DNA of 64,000 nucleotides, taken from Nitrospira sp. (GTDB lineage Bacteria; Nitrospirota; Nitrospiria; Nitrospirales; Nitrospiraceae). The notes under the pieces were generated by a model. The model saw only the letters and a list, made by a program, of their open reading frames with translations. It made no database searches and was not told the DNA's origin. The stretch is from NCBI GenBank assembly GCA_020697375.1, contig JAJFBJ010000009.1, forward strand, positions 9,349 through 73,348, given 5' to 3'. The position numbers and the translations under genes are program-made. Shown piece by piece: positions 15,713 to 23,406 of this stretch; the first letter of the stretch is position 1; every line of letters begins with the position of its first letter.

Positions 15713-17197
15713 TTACGGCCGGAACTGGAAGTGATAATACTCCACCGGGCTTGGAGGGGCTCCGAGCGCCATCAACCAGGCTTCGCGCTCATAACCGAGA
15801 TTCTCCAGGCTCGCCTGCGACTGACTCAATTCCTCCTCGGTCAGGTACGCGATCGTATCGGGTACTCCGTCCGGTTTGAGCGACAGCAGGGTGCCCTGCG
15901 CAGCTTCACGTTCTTCTGCCGGCATTTCGTTTCGCAATGGAAACTCAATTTTGCGTTGATAGGGACTCTCGTAAATTTCGTTCAGCGTGAGGAGCGTCTG
16001 CACCGTGAGCCGGTCCAACTCCCACGGATGGACCTTTGAGCCGGCCATCGGATGGCTGGATAAGAGATCCATGAGGGTCATCACGTTCGTTCCAAGCCGG
16101 CTTCCGATGAATTCCCGTTGCGTCTCAACAGTCGTGGTGGCAATTCCCATATGTTTAGCCACCGCCTGAATCAATGCCAAGTTCACCATAAAACTGTATT
16201 GACCGCCGAATTGGCCGTAGCAGGGTTTGTCGGGATCGTTAAGAACCTGCAGATCGGCCGTACCGGCATCGAAACTACTGAAACCCACTGCATCAGGCGC
16301 AAGGATTCGCTTCGCTTCTTTGATGGATGCGCAGGCTCCGAGATTCACCGGCACAAGGATCTCGTCGTCGATCCGTTTCATGAACTCGGTGATGGTCTTG
16401 CGATAAGGAACCTCTTTCCATTCCATCTTATGGTATTCGCGCTCCCAAATCAGATCGTCCAGAAAGGGCGGAAACTTCTTCAGCTGATCGATATCCTTCG
16501 CCTCAAATGCCCGGACGAATGCCGACCAATCGCCAATCGACGCCGCTTTGCGCTCGTTGAGGTTCGGCCGGAGATGCTCCTCTTCATATTCGGCTCCCTT
16601 CCTGGCCAAGAGCTTGGTGGCCAACTCATTCCAGAGTTCGTTGCATACAATACGGTCCACGGTGCCGTCGGCGACAGTCGCTAAATTTTCGACATCGGCG
16701 CACAGCGATTCGACCTTCGCCAAGTGAGGAACCAGATCGGGATGGGCACGCGCCCGTTCCAACGCATAGGTCTGCGAATCGACCAAGACGTACCGAAGCC
16801 GCGGATAAACGCTGCCTTTCTTGTCGAGCTTTTGGAGATGACTGAGAAAGCAGGCGGCGAGATTACCGTTACCGGGTCCCCACTCCATCACCGTCAATTG
16901 CGGCTGCGTACCGGAGTTCTTGGAAGACTGTCCGTTTTGTCCTCCTGGCACACCCTGTTGGCCGGGAGATTTCTTGTCGCGTGTGATAACCCGTTCGTAA
17001 TAATCGGCTGCCAATGCATGGGCCAGCCGATAATCAGCCGATGCGAATGTCTGGTAAAAATTACGTTGCTGATCTCCCCGCAACTGATAGAACAGGACAT
17101 TGATGTGCGCCTGCCACTGATCGACCGGCTTATACTCCCCGAGCGGTTGGGGAAGTGCGTCTAGATCATCTACCTGAGTCACAAGTTGTTGTTCCAT
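15713..17197 (-). CDS. SAM-dependent methyltransferase, MidA/NDUFAF7-like
   Basis: A 494-residue protein. Residues about 100-180 hold a class I SAM-binding region: motif I VMEWGPGNGNLAACFLSHL, acidic loop RLRYVLVDSQTYALERA, and VDRIVCNELWNELATKLLA, which resembles the NELLDA region of MidA (DUF185) proteins. In mitochondria the MidA relative methylates an arginine in a complex I subunit; bacterial substrates are largely unknown. A low-complexity insert (GQQGVPGGQNGQSSKNSGTQ) precedes motif I. GAGGGGGG upstream supports the ATG at 17197. It is transcribed alone; the next gene upstream diverges. Confidence 0.75.
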   Translation of the reverse strand: MEQQLVTQVDDLDALPQPLGEYKPVDQWQAHINVLFYQLRGDQQRNFYQTFASADYRLAHALAADYYERVITRDKKSPGQQGVPGGQNGQSSKNSGTQPQLTVMEWGPGNGNLAACFLSHLQKLDKKGSVYPRLRYVLVDSQTYALERARAHPDLVPHLAKVESLCADVENLATVADGTVDRIVCNELWNELATKLLARKGAEYEEEHLRPNLNERKAASIGDWSAFVRAFEAKDIDQLKKFPPFLDDLIWEREYHKMEWKEVPYRKTITEFMKRIDDEILVPVNLGACASIKEAKRILAPDAVGFSSFDAGTADLQVLNDPDKPCYGQFGGQYSFMVNLALIQAVAKHMGIATTTVETQREFIGSRLGTNVMTLMDLLSSHPMAGSKVHPWELDRLTVQTLLTLNEIYESPYQRKIEFPLRNEMPAEEREAAQGTLLSLKPDGVPDTIAYLTEEELSQSQASLENLGYEREAWLMALGAPPSPVEYYHFQFRP

Positions 17198-17495
17198 TTC
17201 GCCCCCCTCTGGAAAGACGAAATTCTAACAGGAAGCAAATTTCACCCGCAACCTGGCCGGACTATTCTTGCCTACCTGCTATGTCGTCAGATTTTCTTGC
17301 CTGGCGAGACCTTTCCCGCTCGGCTTTCTGAACGGATTCCACGTAGGCCTGCGTCGGTCTCGCGTGCGAAAAACATCGTGGGCTTACGATGCCGAACGCT
17401 CGAGACGCATGCCGGGATAATCCGGGCTCAGCGACGGATAACCTGCACCGGGGGCATTCTTGACAGGCCTTGTGGGCGGAGTGTACCAAGAATGG

Positions 17496-18071
17496 ATGAG
17501 ACGGCTGCGCGGTTTTCCCTCTATCCTTTTTCTTTTCCTTCCGGGCCTGCTCTGGGCCGAGGATCTGCCGCTGACTCACAACCTGCCGATCCCGGACTTT
17601 CAGAACCGCACAGAAAGCACCAAGGCCTATAATTTCGACGCTCCGCCTGAAGGCATGTTTCGCCACATTGTCCTCGCCGAGGGGTTCGATGAGGAATTGG
17701 GGTTTCAACGCACCCATGAAATTGTTCCCGTCCAACCGACTGAGCAATTCCCCGAAGGGTCGAGGCCGGTCTTCATTGTCTTCGAATTTCACCAACATTA
17801 CCAATCATTCAAAGTATTTGGACTCTGCTATCCCGAGCAGGTCGCGGGACTGGATGAACATACCGTCGTCGCGGAAGATGCCATGTACATCGCTCTTGAA
17901 GATCAAACCGGATATTTGAAGCTGTTCCCTACCCAGGAAGGATGGAAGCCCGGACGGTACAAAGTCGAAATTCACGCCGGCGAGCAAGTGAATGATATGA
18001 GCCTCATGGGGACCATGCGTTTTACGATCACCGCGTCGATTGACTCCCCATCGGCGATCCGGTCCCGCTGA
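17496..18071 (+). CDS. Secreted hypothetical protein
   Basis: A 191-residue protein with a signal peptide (MRRLRGFPSILFLFLPGLLW, then AED). The mature part looks beta-rich with an immunoglobulin-like region: PVFIVFEFHQHYQSFKVFGL, EDAMYIALEDQTGYLKLFP, and GRYKVEIHAGEQVNDMSLMG. I do not recognise a family. The ATG at 17496 is preferred because it places the signal peptide at the N-terminus. An in-frame GTG at 17481 is an alternative and the ribosome site is weak for both. It stands alone, followed by 237 bases without a gene. Confidence 0.6.
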   Translation: MRRLRGFPSILFLFLPGLLWAEDLPLTHNLPIPDFQNRTESTKAYNFDAPPEGMFRHIVLAEGFDEELGFQRTHEIVPVQPTEQFPEGSRPVFIVFEFHQHYQSFKVFGLCYPEQVAGLDEHTVVAEDAMYIALEDQTGYLKLFPTQEGWKPGRYKVEIHAGEQVNDMSLMGTMRFTITASIDSPSAIRSR

Positions 18072-18308
18072 ACTGCCGACCTGTCGCTGCCGCAAGGCGT
18101 GAGACACACAATGCCATGCTGCGCTGTCCTTGATGCTCCTGGTGAGCGCAACTTCGAGCTACCGAGCGCCTGCGGCATAACAAGGTAAGTAATCGTTACC
18201 GAGTGCGCAGAATCGGGACGGAATCGTTTGACCGCCCCTCTACGCCTTTTGTAGAATGTGCCGCGGCCATACCGGCGAACTCATACATGAAGGATTTGAT
18301 CCCACTCC

Positions 18309-19085
18309 ATGACTGTAGTGACCCGCCCATGGGCTTCCGTGATCATCCCCATCAAGGATGAGCACGACAATCTGGTTCCCCTGACTGAGCAGCTCGTGAA
18401 GGTTCTGAACAGCAGGGAAGAGTCGCAAACGGCTCCGTTCGAGTTGCTGTTCATCGACGACGGCAGCACTGACGGAAGTTCGGAGCTGCTGGATCGCCTG
18501 ACGGCACAATACCACACGGTGAAGGTTTTTCACTTCGACCGCAACTACGGACAGTCGGCGGCTTTCGATGCCGGATTCAAACAGTCCACCGGAGAGCTGG
18601 TGATGACTATCGACGGCGATTTGCAAAACGATCCCGCCGATATCGCCACGTTGCTCCAACACATCCGGACATTCGATTTGGTCTGCGGATGGCGAAAAGA
18701 CCGCCACGATAACCTGACACGCAAGATTTCCTCTCGTATCGCCAATGCCGTCCGCAGCGCCGTCACCGGCGATCGGGTGCACGATACCGGCTGTTCATTG
18801 AAACTATTTCGTCGTCCGGTCGTGGAGAAATTGCAACTCTTCGAGGGCATGCATCGCTTTTTCCCCGCCCTCGCCTTGATGCATGGGTTCACGGTCACCG
18901 AAGTGCCGGTGCGGCACTATCCCCGCGCCCACGGCGCCTCTAAGTATGGCGTGGGCAATCGGCTCTTCAAAGGCCTCTACGACTTGGCAGCCGTCCGATG
19001 GATGCAGCATCGTTGCCTGCGCTACCAATATCGTACCGCCTCGACCACCTCATCCCCATCGACACCGTCCTCCGTACCACTATGA
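18309..19085 (+). CDS. Family 2 glycosyltransferase, polyprenyl-phosphate sugar synthase type (DPM1-like)
   Basis: The 258-residue protein has GT-A fold signatures: ASVIIPIKDEHDNLVPL, LLFIDDGSTDGSSELL, FDRNYGQSAAFDAGFKQSTG, the DxD-type TIDGDLQNDP, and the acceptor region FEGMHRFFPALALMHGF. No C-terminal membrane helices are present, as in soluble dolichyl-phosphate mannose synthases, which transfer a sugar from a nucleotide donor to polyprenyl phosphate on the cytoplasmic side. The stop overlaps the next ATG by four bases (ATGA). With the two following genes it forms a plausible make-flip-transfer pathway for a lipid-linked sugar. Sugar identity is unknown. Confidence 0.9.
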   Translation: MTVVTRPWASVIIPIKDEHDNLVPLTEQLVKVLNSREESQTAPFELLFIDDGSTDGSSELLDRLTAQYHTVKVFHFDRNYGQSAAFDAGFKQSTGELVMTIDGDLQNDPADIATLLQHIRTFDLVCGWRKDRHDNLTRKISSRIANAVRSAVTGDRVHDTGCSLKLFRRPVVEKLQLFEGMHRFFPALALMHGFTVTEVPVRHYPRAHGASKYGVGNRLFKGLYDLAAVRWMQHRCLRYQYRTASTTSSPSTPSSVPL

Positions 19086-19381
19086 CTCTCGACACGCTGT
19101 GGCTGCTTATCGGGTTCCTGGGGCAGGGGGTATTCTTTATGCGCTGGGTCGTCCAGTGGATCGCATCGGAACGCCACGCACAAAGCCGCGTGCCCACCGC
19201 CTTCTGGTATATGAGTTTGATCGGCGGCATGATTACGCTTGCCTACGCGATCTATCGGCGAGATCCTGTCTTCATTGCCGGACAGAGCATCGGAAGTCTC
19301 GTGTATCTCCGCAATCTCATGCTGATTCACCGGCCGGATCCATCCGACCCCAACAGGGCATCCTCGGCGACCAAATCTTAA
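19082..19381 (+). CDS. LAB_N domain small membrane protein
   Basis: A 99-residue protein with three predicted membrane helices and the signature of the lipid-A-disaccharide synthase N-terminal domain: LLIGFLGQGVFFMRWVVQW, ASERHAQSRVPTAFWYMSLI, and VFIAGQSIGSLVYLRNLML. As a stand-alone protein it resembles small EmrE-like transporters of the ArnE/ArnF type. It starts inside the GT2 gene (four-base overlap) and its TAA overlaps the next ATG by one base, so translation of all three is probably coupled. A likely role is moving or docking a polyprenyl-phosphate sugar between GT2 and GT39, which is inference from context. Confidence 0.88.
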   Translation: MTLDTLWLLIGFLGQGVFFMRWVVQWIASERHAQSRVPTAFWYMSLIGGMITLAYAIYRRDPVFIAGQSIGSLVYLRNLMLIHRPDPSDPNRASSATKS

Positions 19382-21171
19382 TGGTATCTCCATTGAACGG
19401 ACCGTCCTCATCCCCGCCGGCGCATGCCGACCGGTCGATTCAACCCTCGACATTGCTGTTGCTTCTGGCAATGGCGTCTGTGCTGTTCTTCGTCGGACTC
19501 GATTCTGTGGGCCTGACCGATCGGGACGAGGGCCGCAATGCCGAGGCCGGGCGAGAAATGTATGAGACGGATGATTACATTAGTCCGACGTTCAACTATG
19601 AGCCGCGCTTCGCCAAGCCGGTGTTCGTCTATTGGTTGATGAGCCTCTCGTACCATGTGTTCGGGGTGAATGAATTCGCGGCACGGTTTCCCTCAGCCCT
19701 GTTCGGCTTGGGACTGATCCTGCTCCAATACCTATTCCTGGCGCAATGTCGGGGTCCGGTGATGGGCCTCTTCGCGGCGGCGATGTTGCTATTGAATCTG
19801 GAAATCATCGGCCTCGGGCGCATGGCTCTGACCGACAGTGTCCTGATATTTTTTACGACCTTGTCGCTCTATGGATTCTGGGCAGGCTTGTATGGCAGAG
19901 GACGCGAGCGTCACTACATGTGGCTGTTCTATATCGGCATGGCGTTAGGGACACTGACCAAAGGGCCGATCGGCTTTTTAATCCCTCTGTTGGCCGTGGG
20001 GCTATACTTGTGGCTGACCCGTTCATGGTCACTCTACTGGCGTCAAGGATTTCCACTCCCTGGTCTGCTCGTCTTTCTGATCCTCTCTCTCCCCTGGTAC
20101 CTCATGATGCTGAACATTCATGGAGAGCGTTATACGACTTCCGCGCAAGGCGACACGGTCGGCCGATTTTTCGGAGCCATGGAAGGACACGGCGGCACCC
20201 CGCTCTTCTACCTGCCCGTTTTTTTGGTCGGGTTTTTCCCTTGGAGCAGTCTGCTTCCGTTCGCCTGGTATCAAGCCTACAAGAGCTGGGGAGATTCTAA
20301 ACAGACCGGCGCGTTATCGCCGCTGGCCTCAGGCTCGACTCATCAACCTTCACCCCACGCGCTGGAATGGTTTGCCGCCATCTGGGTATTGGGCGGATTG
20401 ATCTTCTTCAGCCTGTCTTCGACACGCTTGCCGCACTACATCGCTCCACTGTTTCCCGCTGCAGCGATCCTGACCGCCTCATACTGGAATCGCTGTGTGA
20501 CCGATTCTGCGGTCCCTGGCGTGCGAGCAGCCCTCCATACCATGACCGCTGTCGGCTCCATCCTAGCCATAGCATTTGCATTGCTGCCGCCCATCTATGC
20601 CAGACTCGCCGGACAATTGGTCAATGAATTTCCCCTGGCGGGACAGGTATCTCTTGGACCGGGGCCCTATGCTGTCGCCTCGATTTTTCTCGTGGGTATG
20701 GGTCTTGTCGCTTATTTTGGTTTCAGCGACACGAGACGACCGGCCGTCTTCTGGGTCGCGGGAGGATCGTTCGCTCTTGCGGTGCTTGCGATTATCCAGC
20801 TCATCTTTCCATTGGTGAACCACTTCGTGATCGAACCACCGCAGCGATTGGCCGAAGTCGCAGGCCTCAATCTCGGACCGGATGACCGGCTGATTCTCTA
20901 TGGCCAACCCCGTCCTTCGCTGGTGTTTTATGCCAAGCGAAAAGCCATCATCGTTCACCTGAATGAAGAAACAAACATCAAGCCGTACCTCACCCAGCCG
21001 GGGCGCACGATGATTCTGTTACCGAATGCGTTGCGGGGGAGGTTGCCGGTGGAAACGAAAGAATATCCGGTCTTACTCGAACGCTACGGATACATCCTGC
21101 TGGCCAATCAATCGATGGTCGATGTCCCGGAGCAGCCGGAACCACCTCCCGTTCGCATACCGGGGCACTGA
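19381..21171 (+). CDS. Family 39 glycosyltransferase (ArnT/PMT-like), integral membrane
   Basis: A 596-residue membrane protein from the ATG at 19381 (TAATG overlap with the LAB_N gene). The first periplasmic loop has the acidic motif of the GT39/ArnT family, GLTDRDEGRNAEAGREMYET, followed by PRFAKPVFVYWLMSLSYHVFG. About twelve membrane segments and KGPIGFLIPLLAVGLYL follow, then a soluble C-terminal part from about residue 490. Such enzymes use polyprenyl-phosphate sugars to glycosylate lipid A or proteins on the outer face of the cytoplasmic membrane. The acceptor cannot be told. The frame extends upstream to 18883 through both preceding genes; that extension is not coding. Confidence 0.9.
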   Translation: MVSPLNGPSSSPPAHADRSIQPSTLLLLLAMASVLFFVGLDSVGLTDRDEGRNAEAGREMYETDDYISPTFNYEPRFAKPVFVYWLMSLSYHVFGVNEFAARFPSALFGLGLILLQYLFLAQCRGPVMGLFAAAMLLLNLEIIGLGRMALTDSVLIFFTTLSLYGFWAGLYGRGRERHYMWLFYIGMALGTLTKGPIGFLIPLLAVGLYLWLTRSWSLYWRQGFPLPGLLVFLILSLPWYLMMLNIHGERYTTSAQGDTVGRFFGAMEGHGGTPLFYLPVFLVGFFPWSSLLPFAWYQAYKSWGDSKQTGALSPLASGSTHQPSPHALEWFAAIWVLGGLIFFSLSSTRLPHYIAPLFPAAAILTASYWNRCVTDSAVPGVRAALHTMTAVGSILAIAFALLPPIYARLAGQLVNEFPLAGQVSLGPGPYAVASIFLVGMGLVAYFGFSDTRRPAVFWVAGGSFALAVLAIIQLIFPLVNHFVIEPPQRLAEVAGLNLGPDDRLILYGQPRPSLVFYAKRKAIIVHLNEETNIKPYLTQPGRTMILLPNALRGRLPVETKEYPVLLERYGYILLANQSMVDVPEQPEPPPVRIPGH

Positions 21172-21178
21172 ACCATTC

Positions 21179-22264
21179 TCACTGCAAGGGCACCAGTCCT
21201 TTAAGGGCTTGGATTGCCAATAGGCCTCCGATCGCTCCCGCAAGATGGAGACTCTCCGTCTTCCAAGAAGGTGGAGAATATAGAGAGGGAGCCGTACAAC
21301 TGGAGGCGGCACTCCATTGACCCAAACAGACCAACCCGGTCAATCCGATGATCACCGGGGCACTCGTGACGACTCCCAACCCCATTCCCACAAGGCCTTT
21401 TGACGCGAAGGATCCGGTGTGACTGGCGCCTGTCGACGAATATCGATGTCGGGCTAACCGCAGCACCAGACCGCCCAACACAAGCGCCATCCCAGACGCG
21501 AACAGAATACCGTCCGACATGGGATCGGTAATCCGGTGCGTCAAGACCCAGAACAGACCCGTGATGAGCAGCGCCATCGGCGCGATACGCACGAGGGCGA
21601 GCCCACAGGACCGGCCCCACCAGCGCAGCGGCGCATTGAAGATCGATCCCACCACAAACCCTGTAACCATCCCGGCTAAAACATCAGTGGGAAAGTGAGA
21701 CCCTCGCCAGATTCGGCTGGCCCCTACCCACGCGGCTAACACAAACAGAATCCATCGCGACCGGGGAAGCGATCGTGCCAAGACCGTCACAACCGCCACC
21801 GTCGCCGAGGTATGCCCGGACGGAAAAGAATCCAATCCCGAATCCAGGGACGGCCACCATTGCCAGCCTCCGGTATGGGTAAGGCGCGGTCTCGGACGGC
21901 CGATGACATGTTTAAGTCCGTTCACGACGAGTGCGACTACGCCATGCGCAAGCAGACTATCGAGTCCCGATTGCCGGAGCGAGTCTCGCTTCAGGTACCA
22001 GCCGCTCCCCAACAACAGCAGGCTGACCATGATCAGCGTACCGCCATTGCCGAGCCTTTCACCAAGATCGCCGATCGATTGGAGAGCCGACAAATTGTGC
22101 GACCGGAGAAACCAGAGGATGGGAATATCGATTTGAAGGAGGGCGGCAAACGATCCGCAGAGGGCGAGGGCGGAGAAGATCACCGCCGGCAAGGCAGGTT
22201 GGGCCGGTGGTGGATCGGATGGCGCCGGCGAGGGCACAGCCGGTCCGTCAACCGGCGGGATCAT
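21179..22264 (-). CDS. PAP2-family membrane phosphatase
   Basis: A 361-residue membrane protein with the three acid-phosphatase motifs: KHVIGRPRPR, FPSGHTS and SRIWRGSHFPTD. All catalytic residues are present. Family members dephosphorylate undecaprenyl pyrophosphate, phosphatidic acid or lipid A. The C-terminal third adds several further helices (GSIFNAPLRWWGRSCGLAL onward) beyond the usual six-helix core. ATG 22264 overlaps the stop of the TolB-like gene by four bases, so it is the last gene of that operon. It converges on the GT39 gene only seven bases away, and recycling of a lipid carrier used there is a reasonable guess. Confidence 0.88.
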   Translation of the reverse strand: MIPPVDGPAVPSPAPSDPPPAQPALPAVIFSALALCGSFAALLQIDIPILWFLRSHNLSALQSIGDLGERLGNGGTLIMVSLLLLGSGWYLKRDSLRQSGLDSLLAHGVVALVVNGLKHVIGRPRPRLTHTGGWQWWPSLDSGLDSFPSGHTSATVAVVTVLARSLPRSRWILFVLAAWVGASRIWRGSHFPTDVLAGMVTGFVVGSIFNAPLRWWGRSCGLALVRIAPMALLITGLFWVLTHRITDPMSDGILFASGMALVLGGLVLRLARHRYSSTGASHTGSFASKGLVGMGLGVVTSAPVIIGLTGLVCLGQWSAASSCTAPSLYSPPSWKTESLHLAGAIGGLLAIQALKGLVPLQ

Positions 22265-23406
22265 GGAATCCAGTCGGCGAGGAATATATTGAATTCTCCC
22301 CGTTGTTTCGCGTTCCGGTCGGATACCCACACGAGCTTCTTCCCATCGGGAGAAAACATGGGAAAACTGTTGAACTGCCCATCTGATGTCAATCGTTCCA
22401 GGTCGGACCCGTCCTCGCTGATGAGATACAGATGAAACTCGGGACTCCCCGACTCATTCCGCGTTTCCACATTGGACGAGAAGATGATGCGACGGCCGTC
22501 AGGATGGAAATAGGGAGAAAAATTGGAGGCGCCATTGTGCGTCACTTGCTGCTTGTCGGATCCGTCGGCATTCATGATGAAGAGCTCCAACCGGCCAGGC
22601 TCCACGAGGTTTTGGGCGAGCAGCGCCTTGTACTGGTCCAGTTCATCTTGATTGCCAGGATGTTGCGCCCTATACACGATCCGCTTGCTGTCCGGCGAAA
22701 AAAAGGGCCCTCCGTCGTATCCCACCTCCTCGGTCAGCCGCCGGGAATGGGTTCCGTCCAAATTCATCGCGTAGATATCGAGATCGCCGTCACGCATAGA
22801 GGTCCACACGATCGTCTTGCCATCTGGAGACACCGTCGCTTCGGCATCATAGCCCGGCGTATGCGTGAGACGTTGAGGATCTTGTCCGTCGATTCTGACG
22901 GAAAAGAGATCATAATCGTCGAGCGCCCAACGATAGGACCCGTCCCGTTTCGGCTTCGGCGGGCAATGAGGAGCTCTCAAATGCGTGGAAGAATACAGCA
23001 CGCGGCGATCACCTGGGAAAAAGTATCCGCAGGTCGTGGTCCCCACCCCTGTACTGACCATGCGGATCGTATCGCTCACCAGGTCCATGACATACATTTG
23101 ATAGCACCCGAGTGGTTCGTCGGCCGGTTTCATGACGGCGGCAAACGTATCCTTCATCCAATTATTCGTGGACTGAAAGATCAGCTTGCTCCCATTGAAT
23201 GAAAAATAGGCCTCCGCATTTTGCCGCCCGAACGTGAGTTGCCGGATATTGGCAAGGTGCCGCTCACTCGAGGCTAGCGGGTTCGCCTGAGCCTGGGCCT
23301 GCTTCGTCGGCGCCGTTCTCGCCGGGGTCGCCGGAACTGAGCACAGCATGAGTGCCAGCATTCCAATGATGAACCTGTTAAGGTGTGCCAATTCGCACCT
23401 CTGCAC
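22261..23406 (-). CDS. TolB-like beta-propeller protein (PD40 repeats), secreted
   Basis: A 381-residue protein with an N-terminal signal peptide (RFIIGMLALMLCSVPATPAR). At least six PD40/WD40-like propeller repeats follow, each with a version of FSPDGKKLVWVS: FSFNGSKLIFQS, FFPGDRRVLYSS, VSPDGKTIVWTS, FSPDSKRIVYRA, FHPDGRRIIFSS and FSPDGKKLVWVS. It resembles the C-terminal propeller of TolB but lacks the TolB N-terminal domain. It is likely a periplasmic protein-binding scaffold or an accessory to the overlapping M1 peptidase gene. GTG 23406 has GGAGG upstream; a TTG at 23391 with AGAGG is an alternative start. Confidence 0.85.
   Translation of the reverse strand: MQRCELAHLNRFIIGMLALMLCSVPATPARTAPTKQAQAQANPLASSERHLANIRQLTFGRQNAEAYFSFNGSKLIFQSTNNWMKDTFAAVMKPADEPLGCYQMYVMDLVSDTIRMVSTGVGTTTCGYFFPGDRRVLYSSTHLRAPHCPPKPKRDGSYRWALDDYDLFSVRIDGQDPQRLTHTPGYDAEATVSPDGKTIVWTSMRDGDLDIYAMNLDGTHSRRLTEEVGYDGGPFFSPDSKRIVYRAQHPGNQDELDQYKALLAQNLVEPGRLELFIMNADGSDKQQVTHNGASNFSPYFHPDGRRIIFSSNVETRNESGSPEFHLYLISEDGSDLERLTSDGQFNSFPMFSPDGKKLVWVSDRNAKQRGEFNIFLADWIP

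Noticed and set aside
18883..19380. In-frame upstream extension of the GT39 gene
   Set aside because: It overlaps the GT2 and LAB_N genes, which both have clear family motifs; the ATG at 19381 gives a proper N-terminus and a one-base overlap.
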